Positions 51,101 to 55,984 are shown, numbered from the stretch's first letter. The stretch: DNA of 64,000 nt from Bedellia somnulentella (GCA_963576735.1 OY755172.1:2542001-2606000), one strand, 5' to 3'. Program-made: numbers and translations. Notes: a model not told the origin generated them from the sequence alone.

Positions 51101-53940
51101 AACGATAAGGGAGTCAGTCCTTTATCACTAGCGACCACCTCTCCCCGAATACTATCATCCGTCATCGTCAAAAAATAGTTTCTGAGGTTGCATACCTCGC
51201 GGTTGTGCATGGTTTTGGCACTCAAGAGGCCTCGACCACCACACTTCCGCGGGATATACAATCTCATAACCGACGACCTCGGATGATGCATTCGATGAGA
51301 GGTCATCATCGTGCGGACTCGTCTGTCCAGAGCGTCGAGTTCGGTCTGAGTCCATCTGAGCACGCCAAATGTGTACATCAGTACAGGCATGACCCAGGAG
51401 TTAATGGCTCGGATCTTATTAACGCCTGACAAGTAGCTATTAAGCACACTTTTCAGGCGTTCATAACATATTATTATTATTATTAATATATTTTTGCTTA
51501 GTTGCCAGTTGATTTTTACTAGAGTTGATAAACTGGTTTTATTGAACAAATCGTTAATCGCAATATCTGTACATATTTAGACATATCTCAGCGCCATACA
51601 AACTTACGTACACGTTGACGCGCCCGGTCTGAACTACGTACACGTTCTACGTATACAAACATACAAACTTACAGTGAGCACATCAGTAAAACTCAGCAGT
51701 GACGTCACACTCTCGCCAGCCCGCACCACTTTCAACGACAACGTGCTCCCGTCCTGGTTCGTGATGTACACGTTGACGCGCCCGGTCTGAACTACGTACA
51801 CGTTCTACGTATACAAACATACAAACTTACAGTGAGCACATCAGTAAAACTCAGCAGTGACGTCACACTCTCGCCAGCCCGCACCACTTTCAACGACAAC
51901 GTGCTCCCGTCCTGGTTCGTGATGTACACGTTGACGCGCCCGGTCTGAACTACGTACACGTTCTCGTCGGAATCGCCTGGATGGGTAGTCAGAAGTGGGA
52001 TGAGATGTTTTTATTCCAAAAAGTGAAGTTTATTTATAAATGTTTTCTTTGTTAGCTTTATTAGTTTTACATAACATAAACGTTCAAGCCGAATATCCCC
52101 GAAGGGGTTGGCAGAGGTACTAATACTTCTGAACATCACGTGACTTTGTCACCTGGTGTTCAGAGTACCCACGTTTTGCATGGACAGTGTACTCACGTGA
52201 TAGGGGGCTATTAGGGGGGGGTTATTAGTTTTAATATATTTTAATGAGTATTTTTGTAGTCACCGCAATAGTTGATAATTGAGAATCGATAAAGGACTTA
52301 GAGGGGACCAAAGATACAAAATAATTTGTAAGAATTTTATTTAAGGGGCATTGGTTAATTATGAGAAAAGTCACGAAGTAAGTATTATTTCAAATCCATC
52401 AGTTTACTCCAATAATGCCGTGACATTACGTGAAATGAAACTGACTACAAACTTCACGTACCGATTTTAAAGAGAAACGATCCGGCAGGCAAATTAAGTA
52501 TCTCCGTATGTTTGCACAGCATGAGAAACACGGGCTTCTCAAAGTGGCCAAACACTCTGATGCTGTGCAGCATGTATAGAGCATCTGGAGGTACGCGGTC
52601 GTCGCTCGTCAGGTCTTCTTCTAGATATTCCGCTGGGGGCTCGAGGACCTGTTGAAGAAATTTACTTGCATTGTATTGATGTTTGGCGAGTATATTTTTT
52701 TTTATTTTTATTGTTATGTGATAAATAGGTTATGATATTTACAACAACTAGATTTGTTACAACAACACAATTCTTTAGTTGACGGTAATAATTAATTGGT
52801 ACAGTTGTTCTTTTTTTGGATTTTCTGTAATAGTTTTCAAAAGATAAATAAATTAATACCCCTGGCCTCCCTCAAAGTTTTCAAAGCGACTGACAGTAAG
52901 TTAAAATTCTGTTAAACCAATGATACCTTATAAAAACAATTTTGTCAATGTACGTTGAATCCAAAATTTCCCACAATGAGAGGTTTTCCTTTTTTTCTTT
53001 TTTTCTTCTTCCCTGTTCTCAGGATAGATGGCGCCAGACTTGCTATGTTACTGGTAGGAACGGAACGTCACACCGTTTTTCACACTTGGATGTAATGATA
53101 TCTTAAAACGGAACGTACATAAAAACGTTCTGATTTAAAATTCTAAATGAATATCAGTTTAAGCCAAGATAGCTTAAAAGTAAATAAACAAAGACGGTAT
53201 TTATATTTAACATTCTTTTTGTTGTTTTTACTCGCCAAAAACTTACTATATGGTGATGTGACACATGTTTTTAAAGTTGACATTGGCGAAATTATTGTGG
53301 CAACACGATTCAGGCCACGAAGAAAAAATTTAAGTAAGTAACGTAGTTACATCAACGTCATCTACAGAGCTCTAGGAAACTATGTTGTTTTTTTATTTCT
53401 CAAAAAAGAAAACCTCTCATTAATAAAGCATTCCATCTACACCTAACCCACAACTAACCTTCAACTGCTCCGGCGCCGATTCCTTCTTCAGTTGCAACAG
53501 TTTCCTGGCAAACCTCATGACAGCCCTCCTCTTCCTGCCCTGGCCAGAGTTAGAGATGGACTTGACCTTCCTCAGCATCCGTCGTCCGTAGAACAGCATC
53601 TTGTCGCGTTTGCGGAACCGTCGCGCGGGTTCGCCTGACTGCCCTAGGACGCCTCCGCTGTCTGCTATTTCTTTAGGTGGAAAGATGGGGTGTTTAATGT
53701 TAAGATTTGTAGCTTTATTTAATTTAGTATCAAAAAAAGTTTCAGCTGTTTCTTATAGTTTACATTTTATGCTAGTCTTATAACGGTTATTTTCTAAGTT
53801 CCTGATTATTTTTGGTCCAATACACGATAACTGATAGTAAATAACTTGAATAGCTTACCTTTTTGCTTCCATCTTTTATAGAAACAGAATACTAGTACTA
53901 TCATCGAGACGCAGATACACGCACAGACCGACCACATTAT
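15079..53940 (-). CDS. sws: Neuropathy target esterase / swiss cheese lysophospholipase, 28 coding exons
   Basis: Known role: ER-anchored (lyso)phosphatidylcholine hydrolase needed for neuron and glia integrity; fly sws, vertebrate PNPLA6/7. All exon phases agree; with every cassette the reading is about 1252 residues from the ATG at 53937, against about 1370-1430 in human and fly. Order seen: a membrane segment ([17 protein letters not shown]), the basic motif [20 protein letters not shown], three cyclic-nucleotide-binding-like regions, then a patatin core with GGGGARG, GVSIG (nucleophile Ser) and DGG (catalytic Asp), and an acidic tail ending [14 protein letters not shown]. Exon 22 has two alternative versions. 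Exons 7-10 are all phase 0 and could be skipped singly. A coding exon upstream of the membrane exon cannot be excluded. Introns hold two LINEs, a hAT element, MITEs and many SINEs. Confidence 0.96.
15190..16480. other. sws intron 27 stretch without gene
   Basis: AT-rich. An 88-codon open frame on the - strand (15887-16153, [20 protein letters not shown]) faintly recalls the RTE reverse-transcriptase C-terminal region but is not convincing. Nothing else is seen. Confidence 0.4.
16718..17863 (+). CDS. LINE ORF1: PHD-like zinc finger and coiled coil
   Basis: 381 residues. Cys/His pairs C5/C8, C20/C23, H29/C31 and C52/C55 with W50 form a PHD-like finger; the usual H-x2-C spacing is altered (DHKC). 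A Gln/Thr-rich stretch and a long coiled coil (about 125-215) follow, then an ORF1 C-terminal domain. By analogy with other LINE ORF1 proteins it probably binds the element RNA. No stop or frameshift. Confidence 0.85.
   Translation: MATNCAACGEKIQDLNFLECSTCELLYDHKCLNLTTENLDSMSQEQKQSWHCPECTCKQKKGDNSGTPVRFMAASVSAPLNNTFTKNENDNVSRVRGSNGSVKQTSTKLTLKLQQQQQQTTKTTTSTTDDKYEEFKREMRELVTSLKTTQQEQLDVIKQDLQEIKEANQHIRDSIAILTDQNSALKQRVDELEDESKRNRDYIHILENKIEDVQIGARKSHFEMKNVPKINLETKQDLIEMVTTLSKTINCEIKKTDIMDICRVRSKNPEKKRTPIVVETNSAILKNEVLKMAKNFNAKAQNKLCAKHLGLKTQEDTPIFLSEHLTSKGSRLFFLARDLARSKGYKFCWTAYGKIYIRENENTPVINIQTEQQVQRIFQDK
18258..21242 (+). CDS. LINE ORF2: AP-type endonuclease and reverse transcriptase
   Basis: 994 residues, uninterrupted. 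Endonuclease motifs: [10 protein letters not shown] (about 39), TECRL (about 71), SGDINI (about 168), TDHKTV (about 240). RT motifs: [37 protein letters not shown] (about 668) and FTYADDTAI with catalytic YADD near 700. No RNase H is seen. Starts 394 bases after ORF1, a long CA-rich spacer, so translation is probably by reinitiation or an internal start. Confidence 0.9.
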   Translation: MDNTTQTIKDIDSMEVAFSCLCDPEDLTNQITIKNTDLTLVSQNVRSIYHNYDDFITTLSNFRFETDIIILTECRLNNNKPLPHLQGYDIYHTTIHQNQNDGVVIYIKNTLKHKVKEVKLTHASCLQVDTLDTSILGIYRFPSNKNAESFINSLQQHIASLTAKNLVISGDININIRLKVEEPTYERNNRMLYLNMLSGFGILAGHTIKTNDKNCLDHMMIKLNRSKYLASIAVLETSITDHKTVFLVISKIKHRPRNYAIRIKTDFEHALQCLKDSNIEELLYSENPDIIIERLMHKITSSLEESTTTSKVPRCKRIIKPWITPGILKCINNRNKLQKKFKKNPESDINRITYTRYRNYCNNLIKKIKRTFERDLLLKSLNNNKTLWKSIKSITYTSEINKQPSELLNIKSSNNESVNYVNKHFANVGKTLAEKFNNNKTDAQLANSLNNTPLQSNSLVLMPTNCEEVNSVLMSLKTESAPGWDKKPISFLKLAKTELVPILTHFTNVCFSKGVFPRSLKKSIITPVHKKGDRDDVSNYRPISVLPAISKLVEKLINIRLLNYLYKYEILSPNQFGFRRNKSTDDAVIGLSTLVSQSLDKGEKCISVFLDLKNAFDTVSVPILVRKLERLGVRGIALDLLKDYVSNRQQAVKINNIISDFQEITYGVPQGSVLGPTLFLTYINDMCNKNIKNGKIFTYADDTAIVFTGSTWSEVQSNTERGLREVARWLSDNLLTLNTLKSNYICFGIDKRNQPGDDFHIIIHNCVSDPTISNTSCNCSRIERVKEVKYLGVVLDQRLSWYSHLEHVINRVRKLSWVFKSLRYVVPRVHDSKNNILNYIYTSLVQSVLVYCITVWGGCTKTYLIDLERAQRSLIKIMYFKTSLFSTTSLYKECELLSIRQLYILTCCLKKHKSIDYNESNNSRRRKDIVVTIPRTKTSFAQRQYYVRSSMLYNRINRELNIYDKLYYESKVTITKWLKLKTYNETEAILEIIT
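21265..21410. repeat. CA/CG microsatellite
   Basis: Runs of ACACACGCACGCGC and ACACAC units within the LINE 3' UTR; a reverse-frame ORF here is an artefact of the repeat. Confidence 0.9.
22404..22470 (-). pseudogene. Degenerate duplicate of part of sws exon 27
   Basis: CTCCTCATATTCTGAGTATG and ATGAGGACTCCG repeat the acidic segment of exon 27 about 120 bases away, with a TGA in the equivalent frame upstream. Confidence 0.6.
22516..22663 (-). CDS. sws: sws exon 27
   Basis: Acceptor TCCTTAG, donor [22 protein letters not shown], then a Ser/Glu-rich acidic stretch; FTDLA is a family landmark. Confidence 0.92.
22664..23893. other. sws intron 26
   Basis: Contains a LINE 3' fragment (23037-23170), a diverged partial 245-bp repeat (about 23205-23430) and a smaller piece (23825-23890). 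The rest is AT-rich with no gene. Confidence 0.5.
23037..23170 (-). mobile_element. LINE 3'-end fragment
   Basis: CATCATCATTAGCCAATAGA and CATCCACTGCTGAACTTAGG are the reverse complement of the CAGTGGACGTCTATAGGC + (GAT)n ending seen at 35500-35800. Confidence 0.6.
23894..23978 (-). CDS. sws: sws exon 26
   Basis: Acceptor TTTCAG, donor GTAAGT, 2+27 codons+2. [20 protein letters not shown]; variable tail region, accepted because both junction phases fit. Confidence 0.85.
23979..24898. other. sws intron 25
   Basis: AT-rich, with AAATTAAATT-type simple sequence at 24120-24230. A SINE-like composite (about 24500-24830) carries a reversed body (TTTTCGCTCACCGTTAAATA) next to a forward tRNA-like end with GGTTCGATTCCC at 24775-24825. 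Confidence 0.5.
24899..25025 (-). CDS. sws: sws exon 25 (end of patatin domain)
   Basis: Acceptor TTTCAG, donor [26 protein letters not shown] and [16 protein letters not shown]. The full-length Dong-type LINE lies in the preceding intron. Confidence 0.97.
25304..29220 (-). mobile_element. Dong/R4-type non-LTR retrotransposon, full length, in a TAA array
   Basis: One uninterrupted ORF (29010-25408) with reverse transcriptase and C-terminal restriction-like endonuclease. Flanked on both sides by (ATT)n, that is (TAA)n on its own strand (29221-29246 and about 25286-25303). Dong of Bombyx is known to insert in TAA repeats. A second, 5'-truncated copy lies at 50155-51466. It sits in sws intron 24, same strand as the gene. 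Confidence 0.88.
25408..29010 (-). CDS. Dong-type polyprotein: reverse transcriptase and restriction-like endonuclease
   Basis: 1200 residues, no stop. An Arg/Ser/Pro-rich N-terminus; RT with [44 protein letters not shown] and [10 protein letters not shown] (catalytic MDD near 704); a zinc knuckle [18 protein letters not shown] near 1005; then the endonuclease core [21 protein letters not shown] (about 1092-1130). This domain order is that of R4/Dong/Rex6 elements, which lack an AP endonuclease. Intactness suggests recent activity. Confidence 0.92.
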   Translation of the reverse strand: MQDDINDERIGPLPRGYRWGASGAGAGRGSMRSPSRRGPARSPGRSARPPQPPDGLASVGTGATQSQQSVPAAGGARRRMAWTVDMNRNAMRAYLRASGSRTGRTGYRAAMYREFLRLEPNLTVTEQNLADRVRYIQRSELFSITELEQLRREAVPPLDEEPPLQVLPPVPEREVRREPIANLPDVGGAESDWGTVSLDLDMVRSALEETILEYRQVPLERRPRLPRVPLSIKVRDVVEAVNNMLPSFLESSMDLWDTDSILFGAAMTVCQFVGVRMPPTRAGGSRQAGSTSPRTRTRPAWMRRIEGRITRARVLIGKLTSFRSGNNRPRVVRFVREAFPGENVFDNSPEFACRLVERIDDLKQKIAAWGKRIRRYSERVKRYQQNRLFMSDQKKFYRTLERPDVVTTGQRPEKADVVAFWRGLWSLPVDHEEGRWFEAVEGACEPIAPMNPVNISEEDVVAAIRKAPNWKSPGPDGLHHYWLKGFTRCHATLARQFQSALESGTLPNFLTTGVTHLAPKSDATADPSQYRPITCLCTIYKTLTSVLSSKITQHIVDNNVISGAQNGCRGGSRGSKELLLIDAVVGQLVKRNRRNFSAGWIDYRKAFDSVPHTWLMRVLELYKIDSAVRHFLGQCMGCWRTILSVDGQRMTDSDDQIDIRRGIFQGDCLSPVWFCLALNPLSTLLENSGTGFQFRRGGPRLPHLLYMDDLKLYAPTADRLAELLTITNDFSGSVKMELGVDKCAVIHVEKGHVVHSDGVDVGTNHLRALSEAETYRYLGMSQTIGVKVADVKQGVCEEFYERLKSVLNSYLSGVNKIRAINSWVMPVLMYTFGVLRWTQSELDALDRRVRTTMTSHRMHHPRSSVMRLYIPRKCGGRGLLSAKTMHNREVCNLRNYFLTMTDDSIRGEVVASDKGLTPLSLASQDWRTPEVLSTSDRESVWKEKELHGRFYKVLHEPFVDRKASLHWLRFGDLFGETEGFVCAIQDQVIKTRNYRKYILKDGTTDICRACGRPGESLRHVISGCSALANTEYLHRHNQAAKILHQELALKYGLLQQRLPYYKYLPEPILENDRAKIYWDRSVITDRTILANKPDIVVWDRSQSRVFLVDVTIPHDEGLVKADTEKRRKYLDLAHEITDMWGVTSTEIIPIVLSAHGLIPTSLATNLRRMDFCGVSVPAQMQKAVLLDTARIVRRFLNLTP
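29221..29246. repeat. (TTA)n microsatellite, Dong-type insertion target
   Basis: About eight TTA units directly next to the 5' end of the element. Confidence 0.9.
29708..29780 (-). repeat. tRNA-like SINE head
   Basis: On the - strand: TCCGTGGTCTCGCGGTCAAA (A-box-like) and GGGTTCGATCCCC (B box); continues into an AT-rich body. Poor acceptor pairing argues against a working tRNA. Confidence 0.5.
29842..30093 (+). repeat. 245-bp (TATG)n repeat, full-length copy
   Basis: From (CATA)n and CTCACGGCTATATTTCCC to GGCACTATACGGCA. In sws intron 24. Confidence 0.8.
30120..30210 (-). CDS. sws: sws exon 24
   Basis: Acceptor TCCCAG, donor [26 protein letters not shown] and [10 protein letters not shown]. 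Confidence 0.96.
30541..30785 (+). repeat. 245-bp (TATG)n repeat, full-length copy
   Basis: (CATA)n, CTCACGGGTATAAATCCC, CTCCAACCGCATCGCCC, TAGTGCTATTCTAAACC. Confidence 0.85.
30850..30970 (-). CDS. sws: sws exon 23
   Basis: Acceptor CTTTCAG, donor [26 protein letters not shown] and [14 protein letters not shown]; joins 22A or 22B through the Ala codon. Confidence 0.97.
31145..31265 (+). repeat. Degenerate 245-bp repeat remnant
   Basis: GATTGCAACCACATTTTGCA and CCTTAGTCGCCTTATACCGC keep the family pattern. Confidence 0.45.
31317..31433 (-). CDS. sws: sws exon 22B (catalytic Asp, DGC version), likely mutually exclusive with 22A
   Basis: 117 nt, phase 1 to 1, acceptor CGCACAG, donor [26 protein letters not shown] and [14 protein letters not shown]. 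About 12 of 40 residues differ from 22A, yet the frame, length, splice sites and catalytic Asp are all kept, so it is not a pseudo-exon. Using both together would duplicate the motif. Confidence 0.9.
31874..31990 (-). CDS. sws: sws exon 22A (catalytic Asp, DGG version)
   Basis: 117 nt, phase 1 to 1, acceptor CGCCGCAG, donor [26 protein letters not shown] and [14 protein letters not shown]; the DGG motif supplies the catalytic Asp. Closest to the canonical family sequence. Confidence 0.96.
32012..32205. repeat. 81-bp tandem repeat, about 2.4 copies
   Basis: ATAAGATCTTCAACTAACTT recurs at 32012, 32093 and 32174 with TAGGGCCTATAGTCCCTATA and GGACTAGGAGCGATAGCTTC between. Lies just 5' (on the - strand) of exon 22A. 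Confidence 0.9.
32720..33159. mobile_element. 440-bp MITE, copy 1
   Basis: Terminal inverted repeat AATAGGCTATTTGAC / GTCAAATAGCCTATT. Inside, CGCTTCGCTTATTGGTGTAT and CCACAGCCGCCATATTACTT are shared with copy 2 at 43870-44306. No ORF. Confidence 0.85.
33160..35135. other. sws intron 21 remainder
   Basis: AT-rich with long A and T runs; no gene or convincing repeat seen. Confidence 0.5.
35136..35322 (-). CDS. sws: sws exon 21
   Basis: Acceptor TTCCAG, donor [24 protein letters not shown] and [18 protein letters not shown]; ends phase 1, ready for either version of exon 22. Confidence 0.97.
35500..35800 (+). mobile_element. LINE 3'-end fragment with (GAT)n tail
   Basis: Decayed RT C-terminus ([30 protein letters not shown]) ending CAGTGGACGTCTATAGGC and (GAT)n at 35775-35798. 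Confidence 0.7.
36092..36211 (-). CDS. sws: sws exon 20 (catalytic serine, GVSIG)
   Basis: 40 codons, phase 0, acceptor TTACAG, donor [25 protein letters not shown] holds the GxSxG nucleophile elbow. Confidence 0.97.
36277..36530 (-). repeat. 245-bp (TATG)n repeat, full-length copy
   Basis: TGCTGTTTAGTGTCGGCTTA start, (TATG)n end. Confidence 0.85.
36904..37127 (+). repeat. 245-bp (TATG)n repeat with internal deletion
   Basis: Lacks the GGAATT...CCTCAG segment but keeps both ends. Confidence 0.85.
37161..37316 (-). CDS. sws: sws exon 19 (patatin start, GGGGARG)
   Basis: 52 codons, phase 0. [20 protein letters not shown] followed by [18 protein letters not shown], the glycine-rich oxyanion loop of patatin-like phospholipases. 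Confidence 0.97.
37793..37975 (-). CDS. sws: sws exon 18
   Basis: 61 codons, acceptor CTCCACAG, donor GTGAGT chosen because KSQYRI joined to NELYSKV matches the family. [31 protein letters not shown]. Confidence 0.95.
38356..38588 (-). CDS. sws: sws exon 17
   Basis: Acceptor TTCCAG, donor [46 protein letters not shown] and [12 protein letters not shown]. Confidence 0.96.
38693..38830 (-). mobile_element. RTE-type LINE tail fragment
   Basis: GACCGCCACTTAGTACGACC and GCAAAGCTCTCCAGCTTC resemble the RTE tail at 61225-61490. Confidence 0.5.
38970..39128 (-). CDS. sws: sws exon 16
   Basis: Acceptor TTCCTAG, donor [26 protein letters not shown] and [11 protein letters not shown], the region between the regulatory and catalytic parts. 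Confidence 0.95.
39588..39711 (-). CDS. Candidate alternative copy of sws exon 15
   Basis: 124 nt open in the right frame, from [19 protein letters not shown] to LLGHRIL. Possible acceptor TTACTACAG and donor GTGATT keep phase 0 to 1. It is 11 codons shorter than exon 15 at its 5' end. It may be a usable alternative exon or a decaying duplicate. Confidence 0.5.
39776..39932 (-). CDS. sws: sws exon 15
   Basis: Acceptor TTCCAG, donor GTAATA, phase 0 to 1. [20 protein letters not shown] and [18 protein letters not shown] shorter related copy with the same phases lies downstream at 39588-39711. Confidence 0.95.
40231..40386 (-). CDS. sws: sws exon 14 (third cNMP-binding-like domain)
   Basis: 52 codons, phase 0. 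[20 protein letters not shown] and [17 protein letters not shown]. Confidence 0.96.
40908..41116 (-). CDS. sws: sws exon 13
   Basis: Acceptor TTCCTAG, donor [26 protein letters not shown] and [18 protein letters not shown] close the second domain. Confidence 0.96.
41735..41860 (-). repeat. Degenerate 245-bp repeat remnant
   Basis: GGCTGGAGACCCATCACGAA and GAATATATAGCGGTAGTAG. Confidence 0.4.
41932..42180 (-). repeat. 245-bp (TATG)n repeat, full-length copy
   Basis: TGCTGTGTAGTGTCGGCTTA to GTATATGTATGTATGTATA. Confidence 0.88.
42439..42535 (-). CDS. sws: sws exon 12
   Basis: Acceptor CTTTTCAGGA type, donor [21 protein letters not shown] and MFTAYPG, the core of the second cNMP-binding-like domain. 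Confidence 0.95.
43052..43183 (-). CDS. sws: sws exon 11 (second cNMP-binding-like domain)
   Basis: 44 codons, phase 0. [20 protein letters not shown] and [17 protein letters not shown]. Confidence 0.95.
43260..43535 (+). repeat. tRNA-derived SINE body
   Basis: GTGTGGTTAATTTATCATGG, CGGTGAGGGAAAACATCGTG, CACATGGCTGAGTTGTACTT, GGTTGG-type CCAACCCCTTCGGGGATATT and GTGAACGTTTATG, shared with 47041-47380 and 52068-52212. The tRNA head is missing here. Confidence 0.7.
43870..44306. mobile_element. 437-bp MITE, copy 2
   Basis: Same ends ATAGGCTATTTGAC / GTCAAATAGCCTAT and same interior as 32720-33159. Both copies are in sws introns. Confidence 0.85.
44653..44739 (-). CDS. sws: sws exon 10 (linker cassette)
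   Basis: 29 codons, phase 0 at both ends; [15 protein letters not shown] ... NVNETDEQ. Acceptor TTTTGCAG, donor GTATGA. Confidence 0.8.
45031..45102 (-). CDS. sws: sws exon 9 (linker cassette, related to exon 10)
   Basis: 24 codons, phase 0 at both ends; [14 protein letters not shown] ... NLNEADEQ. Resembles exon 10 in both its start and its end. Confidence 0.8.
45168..45410 (-). repeat. 245-bp (TATG)n repeat, full-length copy
   Basis: GTGCCGGCTTAGAATGTCGC to GTATATGTATGTATGTATG. Confidence 0.88.
45568..45758 (-). mobile_element. RTE-type LINE tail, part 1 (split by hAT element)
   Basis: CCCATTGGGGTAGGCAGAGA, CGCCACTTCGTACGATCC, TTTTTGAGCACACTCTCAAT; continues at 46799-46990 after the hAT insertion. 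Confidence 0.7.
45767..46790. mobile_element. hAT element, internally deleted, with 8-bp target duplication
   Basis: Ends TAGAGAATTCGATCCCGG and the complement of TAGAGGATTCGATCCCGG, flanked by ATTACCAT (45759-45766 and 46791-46798). Subterminal regions repeat CCCGGGATTTT and CGGGATCCCGGG. Inside is the C-terminal end of a hAT transposase (46554-46132, - strand). About 1 kb, so the catalytic part is gone. Confidence 0.9.
46132..46554 (-). pseudogene. hAT transposase C-terminal (dimerisation) fragment
   Basis: 140 codons; [20 protein letters not shown] followed by [20 protein letters not shown] is the hAT dimerisation motif. The DDE core and BED finger are missing. Confidence 0.85.
46799..46990 (-). 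mobile_element. RTE-type LINE tail, part 2
   Basis: On the - strand [20 protein letters not shown] then IYRASVDGN, the C-terminal signature of RTE reverse transcriptases. Confidence 0.75.
47041..47380 (-). repeat. tRNA-derived SINE, near full length
   Basis: tRNA-like head 47380-47305 (AGTCCAATGGGTAGAACACC and GAGTTCAAATCCC), then a body shared with 43260-43535, ending CGTGAACGTTTATG. Confidence 0.75.
47730..47816 (-). CDS. sws: sws exon 8 (linker cassette)
   Basis: 29 codons, phase 0 at both ends; [20 protein letters not shown]. Good acceptor TATTGCAG and donor GTAATT. Confidence 0.82.
47860..48010 (-). repeat. 245-bp (TATG)n repeat, partial
   Basis: Starts at GCGATGCGGTTGGAGACC, ends in (TATG)n; begins 44 bases from sws exon 8. 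Confidence 0.85.
48141..48282. repeat. Short foldback MITE, about 53-bp arms
   Basis: GAATTGAGTATTCAAACTGA and GAACGACTAAGTATCGTT pair with the reverse complement near 48230-48282; a few mismatches. Confidence 0.75.
48408..48633 (-). repeat. 245-bp (TATG)n repeat copy
   Basis: TGCTGTGTAGTGTCAGCTTA start; abuts exon 7. Confidence 0.8.
48654..48752 (-). CDS. sws: sws exon 7 (linker cassette)
   Basis: 33 codons, phase 0 at both ends; [18 protein letters not shown]. Low-complexity linker between cNMP-binding-like domains. Confidence 0.88.
48778..48885 (-). repeat. 245-bp repeat, partial
   Basis: CACTTCCAAAAGTGGCTGAG to GCCGTGAGTATATGTAAG. Confidence 0.75.
49032..49246 (-). repeat. 245-bp repeat, diverged copy
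   Basis: GTGTAGTGCCGGCTACGAAT to GTATATGTATGTATGT. Confidence 0.8.
49280..49360 (-). CDS. sws: sws exon 6
   Basis: Acceptor CAACAG, donor GTAAGT; 27 codons, phase 0. [20 protein letters not shown] is a family signature. Confidence 0.96.
49565..49693 (-). CDS. sws: sws exon 5
   Basis: Acceptor TTTCAG, donor GTAACT; 43 codons, phase 0. [19 protein letters not shown] and [13 protein letters not shown] finish the first cNMP-binding-like domain. Confidence 0.95.
50155..51466 (-). mobile_element. Dong/R4-type LINE, 5'-truncated copy in TAA arrays
   Basis: Matches the 3' third of the copy at 25304-29220 almost base for base, from [18 protein letters not shown] to the end. Its own (ATT)n lies at both ends (about 50138-50154 and 51470-51482). 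It lies between sws exons 4 and 5. An open frame reaching 51549 begins in host sequence and is not a real start. Confidence 0.9.
51608..51976. repeat. 158-bp tandem duplication covering most of sws exon 4
   Basis: GTACACGTTGACGCGCCCGG recurs at 51608, 51766 and 51924, and AGTGAGCACATCAGTAAAAC at 51673 and 51831. Only the last unit (51831-51976) has the proper 5' exon border. Confidence 0.93.
51831..51976 (-). CDS. sws: sws exon 4 (first cNMP-binding-like domain)
   Basis: Acceptor CATCCAG, donor GTAAGT. Encodes [16 protein letters not shown] and [15 protein letters not shown]. Most of it is tandemly duplicated with a 158-bp period in 51608-51830. Confidence 0.95.
52068..52212 (-). repeat. SINE body fragment
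   Basis: AAACGTTCAAGCCGAATATC, CCCGAAGGGGTTGGCAGAGG, CACGTGATAGGGGGC, as in 43260-43535. Confidence 0.7.
52462..52648 (-). CDS. sws: sws exon 3 (start of first cNMP-binding-like domain)
   Basis: Acceptor CAACAG, donor GTACGT. Encodes [22 protein letters not shown] and [15 protein letters not shown]. Confidence 0.95.
53459..53661 (-). CDS. sws: sws exon 2
   Basis: Acceptor ATAGCAG, donor GTTAGT. Encodes [20 protein letters not shown] and [18 protein letters not shown], strongly conserved in insect sws. Confidence 0.95.
53859..53940 (-). CDS. sws: sws exon 1 (membrane anchor)
   Basis: Acceptor TCAACAG, donor GTAAGC. Contains an ATG at 53937-53935 followed by a strongly hydrophobic segment and KRWKQK. 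The acceptor shows that an upstream exon exists; whether that exon codes is unknown. Confidence 0.85.
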
Positions 53941-55984
53941 CTGTTGACAAATAAAAAAAATTTTATAATGGGTGCGCTTTTTCTTACATAACTTTACAAC
54001 TTCTATCATTGGAGATCCGAAAATATTTCACATACCATTTAAAATTATAATGATCAGTCTTCATAAAAAATTCAAGTCATAAATATAAACAAATATAATC
54101 ATCGAAATTCATTATATCACTAATAATACACTTTGTATTTAATAATATTTGTTTTAATAGATTTGTTTATACTAATGACCGACAATATAATGATTTCAAT
54201 GAATAACTTTAATATTCATAAATGTTTTTTAGTCTAATATTTAAAAAAATATTATCAATTATATGTGTTTTTGTTTATATTTGCTTGCTTGTTTGCATGC
54301 TTGTTTGCTTGATTGCATGTAAAGGGGGTGCACGGGGGTTGCGCCCCCTGCTTGGGTGGGCCGCAGGCAAAGAACAGTTAGGTCACATTTAGCTAGGTTA
54401 GGTTAGATTATGTATAAAACGAGCGAGCGAAGCGCAGCGGAGCGAGCACTTTAAATGCATGATTCATGCCTATTTGCATGCATGCTTGCTTGTTTATCGT
54501 AGTAACGATATTATTAATAAAATAAAAGCGTGTTAAAAATAAAAATAATATGATCATTGAATGATATGAAGAAAAAAGATCTTGTAATAAATTATAGTTT
54601 TAAAAAGATTCTTGGTTTTTTGATTAATTTTGATTAATACAAAAATTATGATCACTAACTGTTATGAATTCCGTTGGTAGTATTAAAAATGTATGAATAA
54701 ATAAAGTATGAAAAATAAAATTACGAAGAGTGATTATTATGAACACAAATCGTTATTAAGACGACAAATATGATTTAGAATTTTATGTGAGCCAATATGG
54801 ACCCGTTTTTAATATTTTCTACAAATATTTATAGGCATGTATTTAACGCGGCGACAAATTGATACCATTCCGGGTCGTAAAAAAACTGAAAATGGATGGT
54901 AAATAATCTACTTTGGCGACTAATTAGAGGTAGTATCTTAACTAGAAAGCGGCGGCTATTTAATGAGTTTTGAGGTTTTATTTAAATTTTATCTGGCAGT
55001 GATTTTCTTTTGTGGCAATTGAATTTCTTCTAAGGCGACAAATTATTGGCGGATAAAAAAGTTAAAATGGGCTCTCATAAATTCTAAAATGGGGTTGTCT
55101 ATAAATATGACCAAGGTCTCAAAAAAATACAAACAAGATCTTAAAAAAATACTTTTGGCTACATTTGTAGGGATCTAAAGTAACCAAATTGTGACATGCA
55201 ATAAAACTTTTTTTGGTCTTTTTTATTAACATTCCCTCTTTTAAATTAACCTTTACCTATACAACTTAACCTAACCTAACAGCGTATCGACTATTTCCGC
55301 TCTAAGGGGCATAAGCTAACCCTAACCTAACCTAGCACAAACGCATTTGTGGTGATTAATTGTTTTTTAATGCGGGGGGCTTGGCCCCCCCTTCCCCCCT
55401 CTGTTTACTTTCCCTATCTTTTGCATCTGCCCATTAGGGTGGGAGAAGCAACTTTTAACCTAACCTAATATATTTTAGTTTTATTAATTTTTACTTCAAT
55501 ACACATATTATGTAATTTACTTAATATAATAGTCACAAAAATAAAAAAGCCAGCGAGCGCATTTGCCGCCTTTCCAAGAATTTACGAATCTGCAAACAAT
55601 ATTTTAATATCCAAATACATTATTATAATACCCATTTTCAGTTTCAATGCTACCTAAAAATCGCTGCCAGATGTGTATTTTTATAATGAAATCCAATAGT
55701 TGCCACAAAAGAATGTATGATATCCCCTCGGAAAAATTAGTCGCCACATTAGGTTTTATAATACCTGAACCAGTTTTTCACTGATCCCGCTTGATATATT
55801 TGATACCTTACAGTAGCCGCCGTTTTTTTAGTTTTTTGATCCCAGCATTTTGTTGCTTGTATAGTTTAATAGTTGCTAAGATATTTAATCACTGCAAAGT
55901 TAGTTTTTTTGTGACCTAATAGAAAGTTGCCTAAAAAGGATTTTAGTTGCCGTATTAAATATTTGCCATATTTATATATATATT
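53941..55984. other. sws upstream intron, repeat-like AT-rich stretch
   Basis: No gene seen. 54270-54480 has TGCTTGCTTGTTTGCATGCT phrases and a GCGAGCGAAGCGCAGCGGAG run. 55260-55345 and 55458-55470 contain CCTAACCTAA runs, the complement of the insect telomere motif TTAGG but only a few units. 54840-55830 repeats phrases such as GGCGACAAATT and GTTGCCAC, suggesting an unclassified element. Confidence 0.4.

Noticed and set aside
51467..51549. Start of the truncated Dong ORF at 51549
   Set aside because: These residues are host intron sequence fused by chance to the 5'-truncated element.
55260..55345. Interstitial telomere array
   Set aside because: Only a few imperfect CCTAA units; too short to call.
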